A DNA stretch of 64,000 nt. Source: Sphingobium yanoikuyae. Lineage in GTDB: Bacteria > Pseudomonadota > Alphaproteobacteria > Sphingomonadales > Sphingomonadaceae. The notes under the pieces were generated by a model. It was not told the DNA's origin, did not search any database, and saw only the letters and a list, made by a program, of their open reading frames with translations. Made by a program: the position numbers and the translations under genes. The number at the start of each line of letters is the position of its first letter. Positions within the stretch are counted from its first letter, which is position 1. Location of the stretch: assembly GCF_034424525.1 (NCBI RefSeq), contig NZ_CP139979.1, positions 4,673,501 to 4,737,500 of the forward strand. The letters run 5' to 3'. Positions 9,677 through 17,231 of the stretch are shown here, piece by piece.

Positions 9677-9942
9677 GCCGCCGGGATTTTATCGTGCAGC
9701 TAAAGGGCCATCGGCTGACGACGGCACAAATCCACTACTACCGTCCCGATGCGCCCTCGCTGCTGCAGTTGTTCGTTTGGCAGGAGTACGATCTCGCGCC
9801 CGACTTTCCAAGGCTGTTCGCGTTTCTCGAGCATTGGCGACGCGAGATCGAGGCCCCGCTCCACTCGATGTGCATTTCCCATGAGGGGATGATCCGCCCT
9901 ACCGAGTGGCGCGCGGTCGATGGCGTCATCGATATCCGGTGA
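9673..9942 (+). CDS. Usg-family protein
   Basis: 89 residues matching the Usg family (named from a gene beside trpF): QLKGHRLTTAQIHYYRPDAP, SLLQLFVWQEYDLAPDFPRL, then FLEHWRREIEAPLHSMCISH and IRPTEWRAVDG. Biochemical role is unknown. The start is fixed by the ATGA overlap with the preceding gene, and its end overlaps a GTG start (GTGA at 9939-9942), so three frames run as one coupled unit. Confidence 0.82.
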   Translation: MSRRDFIVQLKGHRLTTAQIHYYRPDAPSLLQLFVWQEYDLAPDFPRLFAFLEHWRREIEAPLHSMCISHEGMIRPTEWRAVDGVIDIR

Positions 9943-10354
9943 CGCGCAGTCTGCTCAAGGGGTGGCGCAAGCCGAAGCCGGACGACGTGCCGGTACGCCT
10001 GCCCTTCAGCCACATCATGGAATTCGCGATGGCGCTCCTGTCGATCTCGCCGCACGAGCTGCGAGCGCTGGGCTTGACCTTCGCCCATCGCAAGAGACTT
10101 CTCGATCACATGCTGGCTTGTGGCCGTGCAGCCGAAGGCATCGAGCCGAACAAACTGACCACCAAGCAGATCGAGCTGCGCTTGCCGAAGGGGGACCTTG
10201 CCCGCTTGCGCATTTCGCGGTGCGCGAACTGCCCAAGGCGGCGAGCAACGCGGCGGTTATCGACCGGGTGCTCACCGCCCTCGACGAGGCATGGCATCGA
10301 CACGAGCGTCCATCGCACGCTGCATGCTCTGGCGAGCAGTCCTCGCCCACCTGA
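9939..10354 (+). pseudogene. Frameshifted unknown gene coupled to usg
   Basis: Starts at GTG 9939, overlapping the usg stop. The first frame reads VTRSLLKGWRKPKPDDVPVR, LPFSHIMEFAMALLSISPHE, LRALGLTFAHRKRLLDHMLA up to about 10200. Good coding then continues in a different frame as HFAVRELPKAASNAAVIDRV, LTALDEAWHRHERP to a stop at 10354. Both halves have strongly GC-rich third positions. A single indel near 10195-10215 would join them into about 138 residues. The LRALGLTFAHRKRLL stretch resembles the end of a SAM-like helical domain, but I do not assign a family. It could also be a sequencing error. Confidence 0.5.
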
Positions 10355-10367
10355 AGTGCGCCTCTAC

Positions 10368-10850
10368 CTATGCAGATTTGCGATCAACCTCCTCATTGGC
10401 GGCCATGCTGGCGCAAGGGAAATTGCCGCAGCACAGAGCATGCGGGCCGGTGGGCCAGCAGCAAAGCACGGGCCCCAAGGCATCGGGGATAGCAAGACGG
10501 ATTTGGCCTAGCGACGGCTCCGTCCGGCATTCGAAGTCAAGACCCTGCCTTTGGCAATATCGCTCGGCCGAGGCGCGGTCAGGAAAGCGCAGCTCGATCG
10601 TCGCGAGGGGATCGCCTCCGCCGGTCCAACCCGTCAGCGGGTCGGCAACCGGGCCCCAGCGCGGCGCAAACCTGACCCGCCATCGATTTTGGCGGCGTCG
10701 GCCGCCACTTGTCGCTAAGGCCAGCGGCTCGATGATCGCCTGAGCACCGAGCGGGAACGAGGTCGCACCCGCCAGGGCAACCGCCTGGTTGTCGTTAGCC
10801 GAAGGCCCGGACTCGAAAGTCCGGGCCCTGCCGTCAGCGGGCGCAGCCAT
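10368..10850 (-). CDS. Small NDUFA4/NDUFS4-like (ETC complex I subunit motif) protein
   Basis: 160 residues. The centre carries the motif RWRVRFAPRWGPVADPLTGW, TGGGDPLATIELRFPDRASA, ERYCQRQGLDFEC. This matches the eukaryotic-type complex I accessory subunit pattern (W-x-F ... PLMGW-s-s-D ... F.s.E.A..Y....G). Here it is not with nuo genes but last in an Hsp20 operon, overlapping the upstream hsp20 stop by 17 bp. The C-terminal tail is Cys-rich (VLCCWPTGPHALCCGNFPC). The N-terminal 25 codons contain a perfect hairpin, so translation may begin further in. Function in this setting is unknown. Confidence 0.65.
   Translation of the reverse strand: MAAPADGRARTFESGPSANDNQAVALAGATSFPLGAQAIIEPLALATSGGRRRQNRWRVRFAPRWGPVADPLTGWTGGGDPLATIELRFPDRASAERYCQRQGLDFECRTEPSLGQIRLAIPDALGPVLCCWPTGPHALCCGNFPCASMAANEEVDRKSA
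10804..10827 (-). terminator. Perfect hairpin just after hsp20, inside next gene's 5' end
   Basis: Stem GGCCCGGACT / AGTCCGGGCC (10 bp, perfect) with the stable loop CGAA (TTCG on the minus strand). It lies 7 bp beyond the hsp20 stop on the same strand and has no T-run. It probably acts as attenuator or mRNA stabiliser between hsp20 and the NDUFA4-like gene. Confidence 0.6.
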
Positions 10851-11349
10851 TGACGGGAACCCGGCGGATGTGCTGCTCCGCCGCCTCTGTCCTCGGCAGC
10901 GTGACCGTCAGCACGCCGTTTTTGAAGGTGGCTGCGACCTTGTCGCGTTCGATGCCCCTAGGCAGGCCGATGCGGCGCTCGAAGCGGCCATAGCTGCGCT
11001 CCGAGTAGCCGCGATCCTTGTCCTCGACTTCGGACTTCTTTTCGCCACGCAAGGTCAAGGCGCCGTCCTCGACGAAGATCTCCACGTCCTTCTCGTCGAG
11101 GCCCGGCAGTTCCGCCGTTACCCGAATCTCCTTGTCGGTCTCGCCCAGCTCAAGGTGCGGCCATCCTGACATGCGGTCGAAGCCGGCGAAGGCGGGCATG
11201 CCGAAGTTGCGAAAGACATCGTCGAAGAGACGGTTCACGTCGCGGTGAAGCAACTGAAGCGGATGGGTTTCCCTTTCCCGCTCGGCGCTGACCGGAACGG
11301 GCAGCCGGTTTTCCTGCCGGCTCCAGGGAATGAGATCACGAATAGCCAT
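10834..11349 (-). CDS. Hsp20/alpha-crystallin small heat-shock protein (171 aa)
   Basis: ATP-independent holdase that binds unfolding proteins. The N-terminal arm has LQLLHRDVNRLFDDVFRNFG. The alpha-crystallin domain (about 55-155) includes VTAELPGLDEKDVEIFVEDG, ALTLRGEKK, YSERSYGRFERRIGLPRGIE and KNGVLTVTLPRTE. This is the Hsp20 class A type common in proteobacterial stress islands. ATG 11349 has AGGAG upstream. It lies 100 bp downstream of the other Hsp20 gene on the same strand and is probably co-transcribed. A short CCTTT/AAAGG pairing around its ribosome site could add local temperature control, but this is weak. Confidence 0.95.
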   Translation of the reverse strand: MAIRDLIPWSRQENRLPVPVSAERERETHPLQLLHRDVNRLFDDVFRNFGMPAFAGFDRMSGWPHLELGETDKEIRVTAELPGLDEKDVEIFVEDGALTLRGEKKSEVEDKDRGYSERSYGRFERRIGLPRGIERDKVAATFKNGVLTVTLPRTEAAEQHIRRVPVNGCAR

Positions 11350-11449
11350 GATGACATCTCCTTTTCTGGCTGGATGAAAGGCTGAACCTGCCGGACGCCG
11401 CGTGCGGGGGGTATCGGAAGGCGGCGCCGGCAGGCCGATGGGCGCGGGA

Positions 11450-11923
11450 TCAGGCCGGCTCGGCCGCCTTTTCCTTCACTTCGCCCAGTCGCTTGTCGTT
11501 GGAAGCGGCGCCGAAGATCTCGATGCGGCGCGGCTTCATCGCCTCGGGCACGACACGAGTCAGCTCGATCGACAGGAGGCCGTGCTCGAAGTTCGCATTC
11601 CCGACCTCGATGAAATCGGCAAGCTGGAAGCGCCGCTCGAACGCCCGGGCCGCGATACCGCGATGCAGGTATTCGCCCTTGTCGGCGTCATCGGCACGCT
11701 TGCCGGTGACCGAGAGCAGGTTCTGGTGCGCGACGATCTCGATATCCTCGGGCTTGAAGCCGGCGACCGCGATGGTGACGCGGAAATTGTCGTCGTCGAT
11801 CCTCTGGATGTCGAAGGGCGGATAGCCATCTTCCTCCCGCGCACCCGCTTCGAGCAGGTTGAACAAACGATCGAAGCCGACCGTCGAACGGCGATAGGGC
11901 GTAAAGTCAAAGTTCGGTCTCAT
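11450..11923 (-). CDS. IbpA-like Hsp20 small heat-shock protein (157 aa)
   Basis: Small heat-shock holdase of the IbpA/HspH type. It begins MRPNFDFTPYRRSTVGFDRL, the usual IbpA opening (compare Phe-Asp-Leu-x-Pro ... Ser-x-Ile-Gly-Phe-Asp-Arg). The crystallin domain follows: YPPFDIQRIDDDNFRVTIAV, AGFKPEDIEIVAHQNLLSVT, then YLHRGIAARAFERRFQLADF and ANFEHGLLSIELTRVVPE. ATG 11923 is chosen over an in-frame ATG at 11956 because it has GGAGGA 7 nt upstream and because the RNA thermometer hairpin closes exactly on this SD and AUG. It leads the hsp20-hsp20-NDUFA4-like operon. Confidence 0.95.
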   Translation of the reverse strand: MRPNFDFTPYRRSTVGFDRLFNLLEAGAREEDGYPPFDIQRIDDDNFRVTIAVAGFKPEDIEIVAHQNLLSVTGKRADDADKGEYLHRGIAARAFERRFQLADFIEVGNANFEHGLLSIELTRVVPEAMKPRRIEIFGAASNDKRLGEVKEKAAEPA

Positions 11924-11962
11924 CTCCAAATCCTCCAAATGAAGCAATTCGGGCATGAGATG
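11921..11962 (-). promoter_or_regulatory. ROSE-like RNA thermometer masking SD and start codon of hsp20
   Basis: On the minus strand the 42 nt fold as follows. An outer stem CATCTC / GAGATG (6 bp) includes the AUG. A 5-nt 5' bulge ATGCC comes next. An inner stem CGAATT-(G)-CTTC / GGAGGATTTG has 10 pairs with a single bulged G, closing a 4-nt loop ATTT. The SD GGAGGA is fully paired. The bulged G in a UUGCU facing the SD is the hallmark of ROSE elements of alphaproteobacterial small heat-shock genes. Pairing was done by hand; melting was not computed. Confidence 0.8.
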
Positions 11963-12032
11963 CGCCAGTAACCAAGAGCCGGCGCTCTCATGTGTCCAAC
12001 CGGACCCGGTTTGGCGTCCGGTACCGGTGAGC

Positions 12033-12057
12033 TAATTTTGGTCGCGCGGCTTTCAAG
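12033..12057 (-). promoter_or_regulatory. Heat-shock (RpoH-type) promoter for the hsp20 operon
   Basis: The minus strand reads CTTGAAAG (12057-12050), a perfect sigma-32 -35 core, then CCAAAATTA (12041-12033) in the -10 position. About 110 nt of leader, ending in the ROSE-like hairpin, separate it from the start codon. The -10 spacing is shorter than ideal, so the -10 assignment is less sure than the -35. Confidence 0.6.
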
Positions 12058-12185
12058 ATAGTGCGGCCAAAAAATTTTTGCGGCGCGCGCAGATTTGCTC
12101 AGGCGCTGTGCTCAGCCGGGGAACCGAACGCCAGCAAGACCAATTTACCGGGCGATTTCAATCCAAATAGAGGTAATGTGTTCTC

Positions 12186-12488
12186 ATGAGGTACCGACTG
12201 CTGCGCGATGACGACCGCTCGGTGGCGACGACGAGCGAGGATCTCGAGGGCGAACTGGCCGCGACGACGTGGGCTCGCGCATGGCTCGAAGACCATGCCG
12301 ATCACGATCGCTACCGGCTCGAGCCTATGGGCGGTTCGCGGCCCATGCTGATGATTCGAACGGTCGCCGGACATGGTACGCTATTCCGATTGCTGCAGAG
12401 ACGGAACGCACCTGAGCTTGCCGAACGACGCGCAAATTTCGCGTCAGGACGCGGGACCACCCTCTTCGTAGATCGGGCCGAGCGCTAG
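12186..12488 (+). CDS. Hypothetical protein (100 aa)
   Basis: Reads MRYRLLRDDDRSVATTSEDL, EGELAATTWARAWLEDHADH, then RYRLEPMGGSRPMLMIRTVA. It is charged and soluble, and no family is recognised. An AGAGGT ribosome site lies 11-16 nt before ATG 12186. It is transcribed away from the hsp20 operon, and its last 45 bases overlap the end of a convergent small gene. It might share heat-shock control through the intergenic region, but that is inference. Confidence 0.45.
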   Translation: MRYRLLRDDDRSVATTSEDLEGELAATTWARAWLEDHADHDRYRLEPMGGSRPMLMIRTVAGHGTLFRLLQRRNAPELAERRANFASGRGTTLFVDRAER

Positions 12489-12635
12489 CCAGCGTCCGCT
12501 GCGCGAGCGCTCGATTGGTGTGCCGCACCAGTCGCACAGCGCCGAAAGGTCGCCGCCCCGCTTGCGCCGGCTGACCGAGATTATCGGCGGCCGGTGCCGT
12601 CCGATGAGACAGAACAGCAACCGCGCGTCGATCAT
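12444..12635 (-). CDS. Small CxxC protein (63 aa)
   Basis: 63 residues: MIDARLLFCLIGRHRPPIIS, VSRRKRGGDLSALCDWCGTP, IERSRSGRWLAL. The pattern (hydrophobic opening, GRHRP, basic stretch, then CxxC with RS-GRW) is a small zinc-ribbon-like type I associate with sphingomonads; its function is unknown. Start ATG 12635 with a weak GAGG upstream. It follows the methyltransferase gene on the same strand (49 bp gap) and is probably its operon partner. Confidence 0.6.
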   Translation of the reverse strand: MIDARLLFCLIGRHRPPIISVSRRKRGGDLSALCDWCGTPIERSRSGRWLALGPIYEEGGPAS

Positions 12636-12683
12636 GCTGGCATTGCCTCGTCATGCCGCGATCTCGCTTGATGCCATTACCGA

Positions 12684-13256
12684 TCACTGCCGCTTTCCTG
12701 TCGCCCAATAAAGATGGCAGGGCGGGATGTTCCTCCATTCGTAGCTTTCGCGCAGGCTCGCGAAATGACGCCTCAGCAGCGGACGGATGGCGGTGCGCAT
12801 CTGGTAGGCCGCCAGCGTGCCGCACGGCGACATGGCCCGCACCGTCTCGCGCATGATCGCCTCGGCGTCGCCCGGCTCGAGCGTCGAGAAGGGCAAGCCC
12901 GTTAAAATACAGTCGGCCTCGCCCAGTCCATGCTCGGCAAGGTGGCGATTGACGTCCTGCGCCGTTCCTTGAACGACGATGAGCCGGCGATCGTCGCAGC
13001 GCTGCCGCAAAGTTTTGACGAATCTTTCGCCGGTCTCAATCGCCAGAAGAACGGCATCGCGCCGCATGCGCTCCAGCGCTTCGAAGGTAAAACGCCCCGT
13101 GCCCGGACCATATTCGACCAGAATGCTGATGCGCTGCCAGTCGAGCGGGGCGAGCATGCGGCGAACCATGCGCGCGCTCGCCGGGACGGCCGAGCCGACC
13201 ATGCCGGGATTGCGCACAAACTCCGAGACTGCCACCCAAGCTGAATCCTGCGCCAT
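12684..13256 (-). CDS. PmtA/KsgA-like SAM-dependent methyltransferase
   Basis: 190 residues. The N-terminal FVRNPGMVGSAVPASARMVR resembles phospholipid N-methyltransferase (PmtA-like) openings. The SAM-binding motif I is ILVEYGPGTGRFTFEAL, then LAIETGERFVKTLR, and motif IV is DCILTGLPFSTL. The group is close to rRNA adenine dimethylases, but the NPG/P-S-S-type opening favours a phosphatidylethanolamine methyltransferase. ATG 13256 has AAGGAG 8 nt upstream. The substrate is not proven by sequence alone. It sits between heat-shock genes and antiporter debris. Confidence 0.75.
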   Translation of the reverse strand: MAQDSAWVAVSEFVRNPGMVGSAVPASARMVRRMLAPLDWQRISILVEYGPGTGRFTFEALERMRRDAVLLAIETGERFVKTLRQRCDDRRLIVVQGTAQDVNRHLAEHGLGEADCILTGLPFSTLEPGDAEAIMRETVRAMSPCGTLAAYQMRTAIRPLLRRHFASLRESYEWRNIPPCHLYWATGKRQ

Positions 13257-13334
13257 CGCTCTCTCCTTGCAACCGTGACAACGATACTCGCGGCCAGTGG
13301 TTCGCGGGGAGGAAGCAGTACCTCGAACTGCGCC

Positions 13335-13600
13335 GGTGGCGATGATGGTCGTGCTCATCCTGTTCGGCGATTCGCTGGTCCATGGCCTCCTCTCGCCGCT
13401 CGGCTCGGCCTAATGGGCGGCGGCCATTGCTATCATCATAATCGAGCGATTGCCCGCCGGGCTGATCGGCATGACCGCTTTCAGGGCGGCGCGGCACGAG
13501 AAGTCGATGCTGACCTTTTTCGGCCTCCTAGTGTCGGATCGTTTTACTATATAGCTTATGGGGTCGACGACGGTCCGTTTGCCGGTTGCCACCGGCTGCG
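13335..13600 (+). pseudogene. Fragment of a NhaP-type cation/proton antiporter
   Basis: Pieces of a membrane transporter in two frames: VAMMVVLILFGDSLVHGLLS PLGSA, a stop, then WAAAIAIIIIERLPAGLIGM, then LTFFG, a frame change, and VGSFYYIAYG. The last piece matches the conserved G-I-R-G-x-G-S-x-Y-Y-L-A-Y of NhaP/CPA1 antiporters. There are at least one in-frame stop (near 13412) and one frameshift (near 13528), and there is no N-terminal half. It is dead. It is of interest because antiporters are typical partners in heat-resistance loci. Confidence 0.6.
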
Positions 13601-13917
13601 AACCCCTGCGGATTGTCGGCCCCTTGTCATCCTGCCGGCCAAACGATCGATGAATATCGGGTTCTGACAAGAGCTGTCCTCCGATCCATCGCTTGCGAAC
13701 GGCAGCAAAGTCCCAGTCTCGGCCATAACCGGACCGACAGCTCGTAGGCGCGACACTTTTCCAATTGAACGGCATGCATGGGCGCGTTGCCGCCTTTCAG
13801 CATGAGGCTTCTACAGGTTAGTGAATGGCCGCTTTGCTGGTTCGGTTTCTCCGAAGCCGAAATTCGGGAAAGTCCCATTTGCCGTCATCACAGCCGGCGT
13901 TGCCATCAATTGATATC
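13601..13917. other. Gene-poor stretch between antiporter debris and oxidase operon
   Basis: Short open frames on both strands show no recognisable family and no ribosome sites. Probably decayed sequence at a junction between two imported blocks. Confidence 0.5.
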
Positions 13918-16251
13918 CTAAATCAATTTGTCGAGCGTGATCGGCAAATCACGCACGCGTTTCCCAGTCGCATTGTAGATCGCGTTGGCGACCGCCGCCC
14001 CCGTACCGGTGATGCCAATTTCGCCGACGCCGCGCGCGCCCATGGGTGTGTGGGGATCGGGTATGTCGGTCCAGATGACATCGATTTCGGGAACGTCCAT
14101 ATGCACGGGCATATGATATTCAGCGAGGCTGGGGTTCATGATCCGTCCGCTCCGCTCGTCGAACTGTGCTTCTTCCATCAGCGCGAGGCCCAGGCCCATG
14201 ATGATGCCCCCCCTGAACTGACTCGCCGCCGTCTTGGGATTGAGGATGCGGCCGCAGTCGAACGATCCCAGGAAGCGAGATATGCACGGTTCACCCGTAA
14301 TCATGTTGACCCGCACTTCGCAGAACATGGCGCCGTGGCTGTGCATCGACCAGTGCATGGTCTCGAGCGGCATGGGCGGCTCGGCTTCGATGACGACGGC
14401 GTCGCGCTGGGCGCGCGAGAGGATCGACGTGTAGCTTTCATACCGCGATGGATCGTCCAGGCTGGCTAGGCCGCCATCCCGACTTCCCACCTCTGCCTGT
14501 TTCAGCCCAGCCAAAGGCGAGTCATTTCCTGCCAGAGCCAGCAGTTGCGCAACCAGCTTATTGTAGGCCGCAATCACCGAGGCGCCGATCGATGCAGTCT
14601 GCTGCGATCCGCCTGCAAGGACCAGCCCAGGCAAGGTTGAGTCGCCATAGTTGAATTGGACGTGTGACATCGGCAGGCCCAGTCGTTCAGCTGCCACCTG
14701 TGTCTGCGCCGTAGCCGTACCCATGCCCATTTCGTGCGCGGCGATGTCGATCGTCGCATGGCCGGCGCGAGACAGGGTGATGCGGGCTGCGCCGCCGGGC
14801 ATCCGGTAATAGGGATAGGTAGCGGTGGCGCATCCCATGCCGATCAGCCATTCGCCTTCCTGGTGCATGCGCGGCAGAGGGTTGCGTGCGCTCCACCCGA
14901 AGCGCTCGGCCCCGTCGCGCCATGCCTGATCAATATGCCGCGCTGAAAAGGGCAGACCGGATATCGGGTCCTTCTCCGGCTCGTTGCGCAAGCGGAGCTC
15001 GATGGGATCGATACCGAGCTTCTCGGCCAGTTCGTCCATCGCGCATTCAAGCGCGAAGGTGCCCACCGCTTCGCCCGGCGCGCGCATGAATGTGTTACTG
15101 GTCATGTCGATCTCGACATGCTGGACGTCCAGCAGGATATTCTCCGCGGCGTATGCGCTGCGCGTCGGGAGGATGAATGGTTCGGGCATGACATTGTGCG
15201 ATGTCTTGGCCGTCACACCGCGATGGATGAGTGCGGTGAGCTTGCCCTCGGCGGTCGCGCCCAGAGCAACCTGCTGCTCGGTCGGCGAACGACCACCAAC
15301 CGTGCGGTAGACACCTTCTCGGGTCAGCATCAATCGGACAGGTCGCTCGACAAGCTTCGCGGCTGCGGCCGCAATGATCTGATGCTGCCACAGCGTCTTA
15401 CTGCCGAAACCGCCGCCGACATAAGGCGATGTGATGACGACCTTGTCCGCGGGTAGATCTAACACCTGCCCCAGCGTCCAGGCCGAATGCGCGACAGCCT
15501 GCTGCGCGTCATGGATGCGGAGTGTGTCGCCCTCCCACGAAAGCGTGACGGCATGAAGTTCGATAGGATTATGATTGTGGCGCGGCGTCGAATAGGCCGC
15601 GTCGATCTTGACGGCGGCCTTTTCGAACGCTGCCTGCGCATCGCCCACCTCGTCATGCAGCGGCTGGCCCATGAACTGCGATTGGGTGGTACCCCTGGCG
15701 ATCGCCGCGTGGAAGTCGGTCTCCGCCGGCTCGGCCGCATAGGCCACATCGATCAGGCCAGCGGCATGGTCCGCTTGCTCCTGCGTGTCAGCAAGTATGA
15801 TGGCGATAGGCTGACCGTTCCAGTAGATCTTCTCATCCTGTAGGACGGGAATGCTGTCGCCCGCAGCGGCCTTGGGATCACTCATGAACAGGGGGGCAGG
15901 CTTTAGTCTTGGCGCGTTACGATAGGTCATCACGAGCAGGACGCCGGGCGCGCTCTCAGCCCTTTCGACATTGAGCGAGGTGATGCGGCCTTTCGCGATC
16001 CTGCTGTAGACGATGGCGGCATAGACCATGTTTTCCAGAGGAAACTCCGCCGCAAAAGGAGCAGCCCCCGTCACCTTGAGTGGCCCGTCGATGCGCGAGA
16101 CGGGCTTGCCGACATGACCATGCTGGTGACGGATGAGCGGATCGGGTTCGCCTCCCGGCATCCAACTATCTGGCGCGAGCGCCACTACCTTCGCCATCGC
16201 GCCCTGCATCAGGCCTTGCGCCAACGCCTTGCCGCTATCGATCAGGCTCAT
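13918..16251 (-). CDS. paoC: Molybdopterin-binding aldehyde oxidase/xanthine dehydrogenase large subunit (PaoC type)
   Basis: 777-residue molybdenum subunit of an aldehyde-oxidising enzyme of the xanthine dehydrogenase family. It begins near DPLIRHQHGHVGKPVSRIDG, the usual R-x-D-g-p-x-K-V-T-G entry. Mo-cofactor region motifs are VGGGFGSKTLWQHQIIAAAA, TFMRAPGEAVGTFALECAMD and GGSQQTASIG. The late MGARGVGEIGITGTGAAVAN carries the catalytic-glutamate loop GVGE. The start overlaps the FAD-subunit stop (ATGA). PaoD-type chaperone is not seen nearby. The substrate is unknown (aromatic aldehydes for E. coli PaoABC). Confidence 0.93.
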   Translation of the reverse strand: MSLIDSGKALAQGLMQGAMAKVVALAPDSWMPGGEPDPLIRHQHGHVGKPVSRIDGPLKVTGAAPFAAEFPLENMVYAAIVYSRIAKGRITSLNVERAESAPGVLLVMTYRNAPRLKPAPLFMSDPKAAAGDSIPVLQDEKIYWNGQPIAIILADTQEQADHAAGLIDVAYAAEPAETDFHAAIARGTTQSQFMGQPLHDEVGDAQAAFEKAAVKIDAAYSTPRHNHNPIELHAVTLSWEGDTLRIHDAQQAVAHSAWTLGQVLDLPADKVVITSPYVGGGFGSKTLWQHQIIAAAAAKLVERPVRLMLTREGVYRTVGGRSPTEQQVALGATAEGKLTALIHRGVTAKTSHNVMPEPFILPTRSAYAAENILLDVQHVEIDMTSNTFMRAPGEAVGTFALECAMDELAEKLGIDPIELRLRNEPEKDPISGLPFSARHIDQAWRDGAERFGWSARNPLPRMHQEGEWLIGMGCATATYPYYRMPGGAARITLSRAGHATIDIAAHEMGMGTATAQTQVAAERLGLPMSHVQFNYGDSTLPGLVLAGGSQQTASIGASVIAAYNKLVAQLLALAGNDSPLAGLKQAEVGSRDGGLASLDDPSRYESYTSILSRAQRDAVVIEAEPPMPLETMHWSMHSHGAMFCEVRVNMITGEPCISRFLGSFDCGRILNPKTAASQFRGGIIMGLGLALMEEAQFDERSGRIMNPSLAEYHMPVHMDVPEIDVIWTDIPDPHTPMGARGVGEIGITGTGAAVANAIYNATGKRVRDLPITLDKLI

Positions 16252-17231
16252 GCCATGTCCTCCATCAACTGCGTGAGTACAGCGACCATCGTCCGCTGCG
16301 CGAGCGCGACCTTGAAGCCATTGTCCCGGAGCGGCCGGGCATGGGACAGTTCTTCCGAGGCTGCCTTGATGAAGGCATCCACCGTTGCAGGTGATCCACG
16401 CAAAAGCGCTTCCGCTCTGGCTGCACGCCACGGCTTATGGGCAACGCCGCCGAGCGCCAGCCGGACGTCCCGCACATGCCCCTGTTCCACATCGAGGACG
16501 GCCGCGACGGACACCAGCGCGAACGCATAGCTCGCCCGATCACGGACCTTGCGGTAGGTTGAGCGCGCAGTGGATGGCACGGCTGGCAGTTCGATTGCGG
16601 TGATGAGTTCGCCCTGCTGCAGATTGGTGTCGATATCGGGTCGCTCGCCGGGCAAGCGATGAATGTCAGCGAACGCAATCCTTCTTTCGCCGTCGGGTCC
16701 TCGCACATGCACAGCGGCGTCTAGCGCAGCCAAGGCCACGCACATGTCCGATGGATGGGTGGCGATACAATGATCGGACGCGCCAAGAATCGCATGATTT
16801 CTGGTGAAGCCGCCAATCGCATCGCAGCCGCTTCCTGGGATGCGCTTGTTACATTGCGTGCCATCCTGGTCGTAGAAATAGAGGCACCGGGTGCGCTGCA
16901 GGATGTTGCCGGCGACGGTCGCCATATTGCGGATCTGCGCGCTGGCTCCGGCGACGATCGCGCGGGAAAGAAGGGGATATCGTTCGCGGATGGCGCGATG
17001 TTCGGCCACCGCAGTGTTGCGCGCCGCAGCGCCGATCAGCATGCCGCCATCGGATTGCTCGACTATGCCCGTGTCGAGACCTGTCACATCGATCAAGGTC
17101 GATGGACGCTCGATATTTTCCCGCATGAGATCGACGAGGTTTGTTCCTCCGCCAAGATAGCGGACACCGTTACCGGCCTGTCGCAGCGCCTCGTCGGCGT
17201 TGGCGGCGCGATGATAGGTAAAGGGGATCAT
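16248..17231 (-). CDS. paoB: FAD-binding subunit of molybdenum aldehyde oxidase (PaoB type)
   Basis: 327-residue medium subunit passing electrons between the Fe-S and Mo subunits through FAD. FAD-binding signatures are YLGGGTNLVDLMRENIERPS and GASAQIRNMATVAGNILQRT. The segment RCLYFYDQDGTQCNKRIPGS contains cysteines that in PaoB hold an extra [4Fe-4S] cluster. This separates it from ordinary CoxM-like proteins. It starts inside the paoA stop (ATGA at 17228-17231) and ends overlapping paoC, so the three subunits are coupled. Confidence 0.93.
   Translation of the reverse strand: MIPFTYHRAANADEALRQAGNGVRYLGGGTNLVDLMRENIERPSTLIDVTGLDTGIVEQSDGGMLIGAAARNTAVAEHRAIRERYPLLSRAIVAGASAQIRNMATVAGNILQRTRCLYFYDQDGTQCNKRIPGSGCDAIGGFTRNHAILGASDHCIATHPSDMCVALAALDAAVHVRGPDGERRIAFADIHRLPGERPDIDTNLQQGELITAIELPAVPSTARSTYRKVRDRASYAFALVSVAAVLDVEQGHVRDVRLALGGVAHKPWRAARAEALLRGSPATVDAFIKAASEELSHARPLRDNGFKVALAQRTMVAVLTQLMEDMA

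Noticed and set aside
13410..13878. Minus-strand frames of 121 and 83 codons opposite antiporter debris
   Set aside because: Plus-strand antiporter motifs explain the left part and no motif supports the minus strand.
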